A stretch of 64,000 nt of DNA, from assembly GCF_000203935.1 (NCBI RefSeq), contig NC_008577.1, forward strand, positions 3,720,001 through 3,784,000, given 5' to 3'. Made by a program: the position numbers and the translations under genes. Source of the DNA: Shewanella sp. ANA-3. GTDB lineage: Bacteria > Pseudomonadota > Gammaproteobacteria > Enterobacterales > Shewanellaceae. The notes under the pieces were generated by a model. It did not search any database, was not told where the DNA came from, and was given only the letters and a program-made list of their open reading frames with translations. Positions 24,928-33,032 of the stretch are shown one piece after another (position 1 is the stretch's first letter; every line of letters starts with the position of its first letter).

Positions 24928-27591
24928 TTAGAATACGAAACTTGCACCTAACTTATAGGTCGTTTCGCCTTTAAATGACCATGCAGGGAAATCGTCTTGT
25001 AGTGCAGGTTTAACTTCTGTACCTACACCCGCTGCACCATATTGCACATCGTCTTCAGCGGTTAAGTTAACAATTTCAAGACGTAAAGCAATGGCTTCTG
25101 TCACGTTCCAACCTAAAGTCACATCCAGAGTACCAAAGGCATCGTGCATGCGGTTACCATAGTATTTACCGTATTCACGCACCATGTACTCAGAGCGCCA
25201 GTTGTAAGCTGCACGAGCTGAGAAATCATCATTTTCCCAGTAACCCACTAAGTTAGCACTGTGCTTAGAGGACTCAGTAAACATACCAATGTTATCAGTG
25301 TACACTTCAGCAGGAGCGGTACCATCTGCGTAGGTATAGTTGGCGTTAACACCGAAACCATTTTCGAAAGCGTGGTTTAACTGTAACTCGATACCATCGA
25401 TCTCACCACCACCCGCGTTTTCATAATTATTTACAGTCCAATTATCGGCAGGGGTTTCTAAGTCATTGTTCACGACGCCAATCTGTTGATTATATTGGGT
25501 AGTTGCAACAATGAAGTTACTGATATCTTTGATAAAGTAAGTCGCAGAAACTAAGTTGCCATCGCCATAGTAGTATTCAAGGCTTAAGTCAGCTTGTGAA
25601 GACTTCATTGGCTTTAAGCCTGGATTACCGTAGGTGATCTCTTCGTTACCACGTCTATCATCTGGATAACCAGTTGATGTTGATAAGAACAAGTTATCGT
25701 AGTTAGGACGAGTGATTGCTTGTCCTGCTGACATACGTAAGATCAAATCAGGCGCAAGGTCGAAAGAGATGTTAAAGCTTGGCAACACATCGCTGTAGCT
25801 GTCACTGATGCTATGGATCTCTTCGCTCCAACCTTGGTTCACACCTAAAATGTCTGCAGGCGAGTTATCGATGATATGGCCGCTAGAAGTCACGTCAGTT
25901 TGAATGTAGCGTAAACCGAAGTTACCACGGAAACCTTCACCATCGAATGAGAACATACCGTACATTGAGAAGTTATCTTCTTCGATAAGGCCGTAAGCTG
26001 AACGGCTATAAGCAAATTGGTCAACCAGAGATTCAGTCGCGTTGATCATTGCATCCAGATCGGCTTTAGGAATAGTCCAACCGTCGTAGCCTAACTTCAT
26101 GGTGCCGCTGTAAAGATCTGAAGTCTTGAACTCATTCTTCTTAGCAGGATCGTAAATTGCACGGTATTCACTCTTTTCAAATTCATGTTGAGTGTAACGC
26201 ACACCAGTTTCAAACTTATTGATAACACCAAAATCTAAATCAAAATCAACATCTAACTGCAGATAAGTTTCTTCGTCAGAGTTAGGACCTTTAATACCAG
26301 TCCAAGTTGAAGTGCCCACTGTAGTGTCTAGTTGATCTTGGGTGAATCCCATGTCACGGCCATTGATATCAATTTGCTTGCCCGTTGCATCAACGGTACC
26401 CGCCCATTTCACCTGACCAAACTTGTCACCCCACCAACCATAACCAAAGTTAGCACTCATCTGAGTACCACCTTCAGCCTTGGTTTTACCCGCTACACCA
26501 GAGATAGCAAAACCGTCGCCTTTATAGTCCGCATTTAACTCAAAGGTATCGGACGTCATTTCACCTTTACGCGCCCAGTTTTGGAAGAACACATTAGATG
26601 GGTCACTTTCAGGAGTGACGCTCAGAGTACACACACCCGCTGCGTTAAACTGTTTACAGTGAGAAGCACCTTCACCCCAGTTAGTGTCAGTTTCGATATA
26701 CATGTTGGCACCAATACTATCAGCACCAAGCTTGAGTGACAGTACGTGAGCACCAAACTCTAAATTGTCTGTTGGACGGAATTGCACAGTTGCATCGAGC
26801 GCAGTACGTTCTTGTTCTTGCAGAAAGCTTGATGGTTGAACTGAAGAACGGCCACCCCAGTCGAGGTCCGCTTCAGTACCAGTACGCAGATATTCACGGT
26901 CAATGTATGACCCAGCAAGTAAGACACCGAAGGTTTCGTCGTCGTTTTTCCAGCTATATAAGCCAGATAACTCAGGTGCAACATCTTCGTTCACTGAACC
27001 GTATTCACCTTTAACAGAGGCAAATACAGAGTTAGCGTCCATATCTAATGGTTTGCGAGTCTTAACAATAACGGTACCACCGATACCACCCTCAACGAGG
27101 TTAGCTTGGGTAGATTTATACACTTCCATACCGCCAATCAGTTCTGATGGCAGCATAGAGTAGTTGAATGAACGGTCGACGTTCATTTGATCATACCAAC
27201 CTGTTGATGCAACGTTTTGACCATTCAGCGTAGTCAACGTCATTAACGGATCGGTACCGCGAATAGAAACAGAGCTACCTTGACCAAATGTGCGACCAAC
27301 AGTCACACCTGGAACGCGGCCTAAAGCTTGACCTACGTCAGAATCAGGGAATTTACCGATATCTTCAGCCGTTACAGCATCAACAACCGCATTTGAAAAT
27401 CGTTTTTCGTTGATATTGGCTTTGTTTGAAGCACGAATACCACGCACTTCAATTTTCTCAATATTTTCAGGCACTGTTGCCGCAGCGGCGGCTTCAGCCT
27501 CTGCAGCAACAGCTCCGATTGAAACAGCGCTGCCGAGTAGGATAGCAATGTTTGTAGCTAGTACACTTTTCTTAAAGGATGATGGTCGCAT
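24928..27591 (-). CDS. TonB-dependent outer-membrane receptor for chitin oligomers/GlcNAc
   Basis: An 887-residue TonB-dependent receptor. It has a signal peptide (about 1-30, ending VAAEAEA), then a plug domain that opens with ENIEKIEVRGIRAS and contains VVDAVTAEDIGKFPDSDVGQ, then a 22-strand barrel that ends in KLGASFVF. The first residues match the large TonB-Xanth-Caul receptor class used for plant and algal sugars and for chitin. The ATG at 27591 follows GGAAGGGAAACGAG; the longer reading from 27639 has no such site. A perfect NagR operator is 59 bases upstream. It probably brings chitin oligosaccharides into the periplasm for hex. Confidence 0.93.
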   Translation of the reverse strand: MRPSSFKKSVLATNIAILLGSAVSIGAVAAEAEAAAAATVPENIEKIEVRGIRASNKANINEKRFSNAVVDAVTAEDIGKFPDSDVGQALGRVPGVTVGRTFGQGSSVSIRGTDPLMTLTTLNGQNVASTGWYDQMNVDRSFNYSMLPSELIGGMEVYKSTQANLVEGGIGGTVIVKTRKPLDMDANSVFASVKGEYGSVNEDVAPELSGLYSWKNDDETFGVLLAGSYIDREYLRTGTEADLDWGGRSSVQPSSFLQEQERTALDATVQFRPTDNLEFGAHVLSLKLGADSIGANMYIETDTNWGEGASHCKQFNAAGVCTLSVTPESDPSNVFFQNWARKGEMTSDTFELNADYKGDGFAISGVAGKTKAEGGTQMSANFGYGWWGDKFGQVKWAGTVDATGKQIDINGRDMGFTQDQLDTTVGTSTWTGIKGPNSDEETYLQLDVDFDLDFGVINKFETGVRYTQHEFEKSEYRAIYDPAKKNEFKTSDLYSGTMKLGYDGWTIPKADLDAMINATESLVDQFAYSRSAYGLIEEDNFSMYGMFSFDGEGFRGNFGLRYIQTDVTSSGHIIDNSPADILGVNQGWSEEIHSISDSYSDVLPSFNISFDLAPDLILRMSAGQAITRPNYDNLFLSTSTGYPDDRRGNEEITYGNPGLKPMKSSQADLSLEYYYGDGNLVSATYFIKDISNFIVATTQYNQQIGVVNNDLETPADNWTVNNYENAGGGEIDGIELQLNHAFENGFGVNANYTYADGTAPAEVYTDNIGMFTESSKHSANLVGYWENDDFSARAAYNWRSEYMVREYGKYYGNRMHDAFGTLDVTLGWNVTEAIALRLEIVNLTAEDDVQYGAAGVGTEVKPALQDDFPAWSFKGETTYKLGASFVF

Positions 27592-27649
27592 CTCGTTTCC
27601 CTTCCATAACTTTATTATCGTTTTAGTATTCATAACCATTCCGATGGAA

Positions 27650-27663
27650 TGACAACGCTGTCA
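27650..27663. promoter_or_regulatory. NagR operator for the TonB-dependent receptor
   Basis: TGACAACGCTGTCA, a perfect consensus copy, 59 bases before the receptor start. Confidence 0.88.
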
Positions 27664-27923
27664 TGTCTAGTGCAAACATTACACAATAATTAACAGCCTT
27701 GCCACAACAAAATAACTCTGGACGAAAAAAAATGTCATAAAGTGAAGTGTTGAGAAGAGAAAAATCAATATATTCTAGCAAAAATAATTACTTGGATGTT
27801 TTGATGTAAAATTACAACTTATAACCGAGTGTTAACAGTTGAAAAATGCCTCAGTTTGTAACAATTCAGCATTGCTATACGCGGTAAATGCTCGCACTAT
27901 AAGAAGCATAATAAAAAGTAAGC

Positions 27924-27937
27924 TGACAACGCTGTCG
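27924..27937. promoter_or_regulatory. NagR operator for nagR (autoregulation)
   Basis: TGACAACGCTGTCG, one end base off consensus, 81 bases before the nagR start. Confidence 0.82.
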
Positions 27938-28017
27938 GCTTGTAAATTGCGCCTAAAGGATTTAGGTTCATCAATTAGCTAGCCCTTCGCACATTTGAAT
28001 AAAGAGTTTGTAGATCA

Positions 28018-29034
28018 ATGAAAGTCACTATCAACGACGTCGCTAAATATGCTGGAGTGTCAATCAAGACAGTTTCCCGCGTAACCAATAACGAACCTTC
28101 AGTAAAACAAGCCACGGTTGATAAAGTGAATGAGGCCATCAAGGCATTAAACTACCAGCCCAATCTCGCGGCCAGAAATCTTGCTGGCACAAAATCCTAT
28201 GCCATTGGTTTTATTTATGATAATCCCAACGCTTATTACATTATTGATATGCAAAACGGGATTTTGTCTGCCTGTAAAGATAAAGGCTATGAACTGGTTA
28301 TTCATCCTTGTAACGCCAAATCTGACACCATTTGCGATGAACTGACTCAACTAGTGAAACATTCGCGACTGGCAGGTTTAGTGTTAACACCGCCTCTTTC
28401 TGAAGATCCTAAAGTCCTTAAAGCCTTAAGTGATATTGAGGCCAACTATGTGCGAATTATTGCCGGCGAAGGTAATAAAGAGCAGGATGGACTGACGATT
28501 TTAGTCAATGACAAATTTGGTGCGGTAGAAATTACTCAGCATTTGATCGACTTAGGCCATAAAGAAATTGCCTTTTTAAGTGGCGATCTACACCACGAGT
28601 CCACCAAAGAGCGGTTACTTGGTTATAAACAAGCCTTAACAAAAAATCGCCTGCTTCTGAATGAAGATTACATAATTGAAGGAAAATACTCATTTGAGTC
28701 TGGCGTTGAAGGGGCTAACACACTGTTCAAACAGAAGAACCGTCCAACAGCGATTGTTGCCTGTAACGACGAAATTGCAGCAGGGGCACTTTTTGCAGCT
28801 CGTTTAGCAGGGCTAGATATCCCTGGCGATCTATCCATTGTCGGCTTCGAAGACAGCCCATTCTCACGCCAAACTTGGCCAAAACTAACAACAGTGCATC
28901 AACCTAACGCTGAAATAGCCCAAGTGGCAACAGAGCTGTTAATCGCGAAACGCCGTGAACAAGATGCCAAGTTTGCAAAAACATTTACGCCAGAGCCTGT
29001 GATCCGAGACTCTTCAGCCTCTCCCAAACATTAA
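28018..29034 (+). CDS. nagR: LacI-family repressor NagR
   Basis: A 338-residue LacI/GalR regulator. The helix-turn-helix is at residues 2-25 (TINDVAKYAGVSIKTVSRV), followed by the hinge helix (YQPNLAARNLAG) and a periplasmic-binding-type effector domain (about 60-330) with IVACNDEIAAGAL and LSIVGFEDSP. In Shewanella the regulator next to these genes is NagR, which leaves its operators in response to GlcNAc or its phosphate. It is divergent from the receptor gene. Its own operator suggests autoregulation. Confidence 0.92.
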   Translation: MKVTINDVAKYAGVSIKTVSRVTNNEPSVKQATVDKVNEAIKALNYQPNLAARNLAGTKSYAIGFIYDNPNAYYIIDMQNGILSACKDKGYELVIHPCNAKSDTICDELTQLVKHSRLAGLVLTPPLSEDPKVLKALSDIEANYVRIIAGEGNKEQDGLTILVNDKFGAVEITQHLIDLGHKEIAFLSGDLHHESTKERLLGYKQALTKNRLLLNEDYIIEGKYSFESGVEGANTLFKQKNRPTAIVACNDEIAAGALFAARLAGLDIPGDLSIVGFEDSPFSRQTWPKLTTVHQPNAEIAQVATELLIAKRREQDAKFAKTFTPEPVIRDSSASPKH

Positions 29035-29061
29035 TTTTTAGCTCAGCAAGGCTAAAACAAC

Positions 29062-29089
29062 ACAGAGAGCCAAGGCTCTCTGTTTTGTT
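29062..29089. terminator. Bidirectional terminator between nagR and ndh
   Basis: ACAGAGAGCC and GGCTCTCTGT arms with TTTTGTTTT after them on the plus strand. The two genes converge here. Confidence 0.8.
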
Positions 29090-29094
29090 TTCAG

Positions 29095-30384
29095 TTAATG
29101 CAATTTCAGCTTTGGCCTTTGCCATTTGAGTAACTTTTGTGCAATGCGATAAATAATTGCGGAGAACCAGCCATATAGGCTCGCTAAGTGTCTTTGGTAT
29201 AACGAAATATACATGATCCTTGCGATATGACCTTCCACGAAGAAAGTCCCTGAACGCAAATTCCCCATTAGATTACCGACCGCAGAAAAACGACTTAGAG
29301 ACACCAGAGAACCATAGTCTTTATACACAAAAGGTTTTTCCGCCTTCCCTTGCAAACGGTTCACAATATTCTCATACAAGGTATCCGCCATTTGCGCTGC
29401 CGCTTGAGCGCGCGGTGGCACAGGTTGGCCGGACTCCAAAATTAATAGAGCGCAATCCCCAAGCGCATAAATATCTTGATGGCCTTTCACTCGCATACAA
29501 GCATCAACTTCCACTTGATTACGAGGCGTAATGGGTAATTTAGAGAAGTTTTGAAACGCTTTTGGACCTTTCACACCAGCCGCCCACACTTTAAGTCCCG
29601 CTTCGATAACGTCACCATCCTGTGTAATAAAGCCATCGCGGGTGACTTCTTTAACCTGCACCCCGATATGCAAACGGATGCCAATTTTATCCAATACCGC
29701 TTGAGCTCTTGCACTCACACGTTCGGGTAACTGTGGGAGAATTTTTGGTGATGCTTCAATAAGATGCACATCAAGATGATGCTTAGAGATATTGAGGTAA
29801 CCATACTCTTTCACCGACTCAATAACATGGTGAAGCTCTGCGGCTAATTCGACACCAGTGGCACCTGCGCCAACAATACCTATACTGACTTTCTCTTGTG
29901 TTTCATTGAGTTGCAGTAATGCATCTAATAATTTTTGATGGAATAAGTTAGCGTTATCTAAACTATCAAGGAAAATACAATGTTTCTCAGCACCTAAGGT
30001 ATTAAAACTATTAGAGACCCCGCCTAAGGCTAGCACTAAGTAATCGTATTCAATTTGACGGGGCTCAAGCAGCAATTCACCAGAGTCACTATAAACCGCA
30101 GCAAGTTGGATGGTTTTGGCATCGGGTTCACATTGCTCAATTTCGCCACGAATGTATCGATAACCATTCTTAAGACCATGATCTCTATACAACAATCCCT
30201 CTATAGACTGGTCAATAACCCCAACAGCTACTTCGTGTAATTTTGGCTTCCAAATATGGATTGGGCTTTTATCAATTAAGCAAACATCGACGACATCACT
30301 ACCGCCCATCTTGCGGCCTAATTTAGAGGCTAGCGCTAAACCTGCCGCCCCACCACCTACTATCACGATTCGTTTCGTAGCCAA
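29095..30384 (-). CDS. ndh: Type II NADH dehydrogenase
   Basis: A 429-residue NAD(P)/FAD oxidoreductase that passes electrons from NADH to quinone without pumping protons. FAD-binding GGGAAGLAL is at residues 9-17; the NADH-binding GAGATGVELAAEL is at about 172-184; the FAD-contacting IYALGDCALL lies near 300. The C-terminal amphipathic region (about 370-425), rich in Arg, Lys and aromatics, fits attachment to the inner membrane. It is separate from the nag regulon: a terminator lies between, and there is no NagR operator upstream. Confidence 0.92.
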   Translation of the reverse strand: MATKRIVIVGGGAAGLALASKLGRKMGGSDVVDVCLIDKSPIHIWKPKLHEVAVGVIDQSIEGLLYRDHGLKNGYRYIRGEIEQCEPDAKTIQLAAVYSDSGELLLEPRQIEYDYLVLALGGVSNSFNTLGAEKHCIFLDSLDNANLFHQKLLDALLQLNETQEKVSIGIVGAGATGVELAAELHHVIESVKEYGYLNISKHHLDVHLIEASPKILPQLPERVSARAQAVLDKIGIRLHIGVQVKEVTRDGFITQDGDVIEAGLKVWAAGVKGPKAFQNFSKLPITPRNQVEVDACMRVKGHQDIYALGDCALLILESGQPVPPRAQAAAQMADTLYENIVNRLQGKAEKPFVYKDYGSLVSLSRFSAVGNLMGNLRSGTFFVEGHIARIMYISLYQRHLASLYGWFSAIIYRIAQKLLKWQRPKLKLH

Positions 30385-30535
30385 AATAACAACCTCAACA
30401 AGCCTATTTAAGTGGCTAAGTTATACCATGGAACAGATAAGAGATAACTACTTTAGTCTAACTAAAGAGGCTATTTTGCATTAAAGATATTTCAGGAACA
30501 GAAAGACTTAGTCCCATTAATCATAAATTTTAAGC

Positions 30536-30560
30536 AACAAAAAAGGGCCTAATGGCCCTC
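30536..30560 (-). terminator. Intrinsic terminator of glnB
   Basis: On the minus strand AGGGCC and GGCCCT arms flank ATTA and run into TTTTTTGTT, past the glnB stop. Confidence 0.85.
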
Positions 30561-30576
30561 TCTTTAAACGGATGAA

Positions 30577-30966
<390 letters not shown>

Positions 30967-31152
30967 TTACACGGGGTTAGGCGATTATTGAAGTATAGGC
31001 AGCGCTTTCCTCATAAAACACAGTTTCTATAAAACAATTCTTAGTCCGTAAAAATCTAAAAGTCTCATTGGTACGCTTCTATACTTAAACAGCAGCAGTT
31101 TTGCTCCAAAGGCTCGTAGGATGCGAGCGACATTTATAACAAAGGAACTGTT

Positions 31153-31665
31153 ATGAAAACTCTACCACATGGCTTTAGCCTGATTGAACTCATCACTACG
31201 GTATCCATTTCGACCATTCTGTTATCGATTGGCGCTCCCTCGTTAAGCGATTTCAACACAAGATTCAGAGCTGATAGTAATATCAAAGTCATCCAGCAAA
31301 CACTAATGCTCGCCCGAAATCATGCCATTTCCTTCAATCGAAAAGTGACAGTCTGTGCCTTAAGCAACAATCAGTGCACATCTAACTGGCAGCTTGGTTT
31401 AACGGTATTTATTGATGTAAACAGCAATAGTCAACTTGATGGCAATGAAACGACTATTTTTACCACTAACGCTTTCAATGCCAGTGATATTGTCATCTAC
31501 AATCGAACCTCAATTCGTTTTCAACCAGACGGTCTTGCCTCTGGTACTAATGGAACATTGAAGTATTGTCCATCAAGTCCCACGAGCCCTTACTCGCGAG
31601 GGATTGTGGTAAATCAAGCTGGCAGGGCAAGACTATCGACAGATGCCAATATCCGCTGCGGATAA
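31153..31665 (+). CDS. fimT: GspH/FimT family minor pseudopilin (first copy)
   Basis: A 170-residue type IV pilin-like protein. Its class III signal peptide is MKTLPHG followed by the FSLIELITTVS helix with the conserved Glu5 of the mature protein; cleavage by PilD would follow Gly7. The GspH domain (about 45-160) has the disulfide-prone pairs VCALSNNQC and YCPSSPTS. It is likely a minor pilin that primes type IV pilus assembly. It is oriented against the pilV-to-tapY2 operon. ATG follows AAAGGAA. Confidence 0.88.
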   Translation: MKTLPHGFSLIELITTVSISTILLSIGAPSLSDFNTRFRADSNIKVIQQTLMLARNHAISFNRKVTVCALSNNQCTSNWQLGLTVFIDVNSNSQLDGNETTIFTTNAFNASDIVIYNRTSIRFQPDGLASGTNGTLKYCPSSPTSPYSRGIVVNQAGRARLSTDANIRCG

Positions 31666-31782
31666 ATGGCGCGTATTGATTGAAGGCGATATCAACTAAC
31701 AACATAAAGGATTGAGACTATCTTTTAGAAATTAAACAGCATAAAGGAAACAACTTAGATACTGAAATCCCGCCTATTCTCG

Positions 31783-31804
31783 CTTATACTTTAGTTTGTA
31801 TAAG
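31783..31804. promoter_or_regulatory. Inverted repeat over a likely -10 box upstream of second fimT/gspH gene
   Basis: CTTATAC and GTATAAG flank 8 bases. TATACT inside it could be the -10 box of a promoter for the gene at 31819, with CTGAAA 17 bases before as a weak -35. It suggests separate control of this gene. Confidence 0.35.
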
Positions 31805-31818
31805 TGAGGGTTGAGTGC

Positions 31819-32301
31819 ATGCTAAATAAATTGTTTGGTTTCACACTGGTTGAACTGATGGTTACGATTGCAGTGGCTGCAATATTATTAACTATCGGAG
31901 TACCATCTTTAATATCCGTCTATGAAGGTGTGCGCGTTAATAATAATATCGCCAAAATTCATGACATTATGGTTTTTGCCAGAAATCAAGCCGTCAGCTA
32001 TGGCGCAACAATTAAAGTTTGTGCATCAAACGGAAGTGCATGTGGTACAAATTGGGGAAATGGGATTAAAGTGATCAGCCCTGATAATAAAGATATTCGC
32101 GTTATTGACGCATTCAATACAAATGACAGTGTAAAAAGCAATTCGGCGAGTTTTACCTTTAGCTCTGAAGGCATGTTATCAGCAAACAGCGCTGTAGAAA
32201 TCATCTACTGCCCAGGCGGCTCCGCGACCAACTCCAAGAGTGTAAACATAAGCTCTAGCGGACTAATCTCCTACGGAGCAGATGGTAAAAGCTGTTCATG
32301 A
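31819..32301 (+). CDS. GspH/FimT family minor pseudopilin (second copy)
   Basis: A 160-residue paralogue of the preceding gene. The prepilin signal is MLNKLFG followed by FTLVELMVTIA, with Glu5. Paired cysteines are in VCASNGSAC and YCPGG. I place the start at the ATG at 31819, after GAGGG. A GTG five codons upstream is also open. It probably fills the FimU or FimT slot in the minor-pilin complex. It has 153 bases of non-coding DNA before it, possibly with its own promoter. Confidence 0.87.
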   Translation: MLNKLFGFTLVELMVTIAVAAILLTIGVPSLISVYEGVRVNNNIAKIHDIMVFARNQAVSYGATIKVCASNGSACGTNWGNGIKVISPDNKDIRVIDAFNTNDSVKSNSASFTFSSEGMLSANSAVEIIYCPGGSATNSKSVNISSSGLISYGADGKSCS

Positions 32302-32329
32302 GCCAGAAGATATGTCCGCACACATAAGC

Positions 32330-32629
32330 TTATCTCAAGGTTAGCTCATCAATTTTCTTACTGTTTTCATTAGTAAACTCTTTGCTAAGCTCGACACACT
32401 CTACAACCTCTTTAATAAAGAATTTCTTTTTATCTCCGTCTACTTTTTGCATTCCTGGAAGACTCGCCATACTTAAGTTGGCATCCTTAATCCACCATCG
32501 ATAAAACAGCACTTTATCGCCATTTGTCGTTGTGACATGGCATTTGTAATCCTGCATAACCACTGTAGGTTCCGCAGCAAACACAAATGTAGGCAAAGCT
32601 AATGCTAAAGCAATACAATATCTTATCAT
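32330..32629 (-). CDS. TapY2 family type IV pilus-associated protein
   Basis: A 99-residue exported protein at the end of the pil operon. The signal peptide is MIRYCIALALALPTFVFA (cleavage after FAAE region, about residue 18). Mature features are QDYKCHVTTTNGD and VVECVELSKEF, two cysteines that could pair. The start ATG overlaps the pilE stop (ATGA), which indicates translational coupling and rules out the longer reading into pilE. It matches the TapY2 proteins found after pilE in Shewanella and relatives; the exact role in pilus assembly is not known to me. Confidence 0.75.
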   Translation of the reverse strand: MIRYCIALALALPTFVFAAEPTVVMQDYKCHVTTTNGDKVLFYRWWIKDANLSMASLPGMQKVDGDKKKFFIKEVVECVELSKEFTNENSKKIDELTLR

Positions 32630-33024
32630 TTCCAACACTCCGCAGAAGGCCCCTTTACACCAGCAGATGTCATCGTAATAGTCGCACACGTTGAGTCTCG
32701 ACTAGCCTGCGAACCTTGTGCAGTCGCAGTGATAGTGAATGAACTGGTACCACTTGACGCTAAGCTATAACGCCCATGCTCTGTAACAAAAGGACTAGCG
32801 GCTAACCCCAGCTTAGTCATATCAGTAGCATAGGCTCGGTTATCCAAATAATACTGCTCTTGAAGATTCGCAACCTTCATCACCGCTGCAACTCCTTCAG
32901 ACCGTCCACTCTTAACCACGTAATCAATGTATGAGGGATAGGCTATCGAAGCCAAAATCCCCACAATAACAACAGCGATCATGACTTCAATTAACGTGAA
33001 CCCTTGCAGTCTATTCTTTTTCAT
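32626..33024 (-). CDS. pilE: Type IV pilin PilE (minor pilin)
   Basis: A 132-residue pilin. The class III signal is MKKNRLQG followed by FTLIEVMIAVVIVGILASIAYPSY, with Glu5 and Tyr near 24-27 of the mature protein. The C-terminal disulfide loop is short (DSTCATI to SAECWK). It is 8 bases after pilY1. In the P. aeruginosa scheme PilE is a minor pilin that bridges the tip complex (PilV, PilW, PilX, FimU) to the pilus shaft. Confidence 0.92.
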   Translation of the reverse strand: MKKNRLQGFTLIEVMIAVVIVGILASIAYPSYIDYVVKSGRSEGVAAVMKVANLQEQYYLDNRAYATDMTKLGLAASPFVTEHGRYSLASSGTSSFTITATAQGSQASRDSTCATITMTSAGVKGPSAECWK

Positions 33025-33032
33025 TAATGTTT

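Larger units (their letters stand above)
27592..28017. other. Divergent promoter region, receptor and nagR
   Basis: This 426-base gap has no credible gene. It is AT-rich and holds one operator near each gene, at 27650-27663 for the receptor and 27924-27937 for nagR. Confidence 0.75.

Noticed and set aside
24866-24947. Longer start for the halogenase gene
   Set aside because: It would begin inside the receptor gene and read through a terminator; the conserved GGGTAGW motif sits at the usual distance from the ATG at 24866.
27805-27816. TGTAAAATTACA upstream of nagR as a HexR site
   Set aside because: The arms TGTAA and TTACA are only 2 bases apart, while HexR sites and the two found here have 5.
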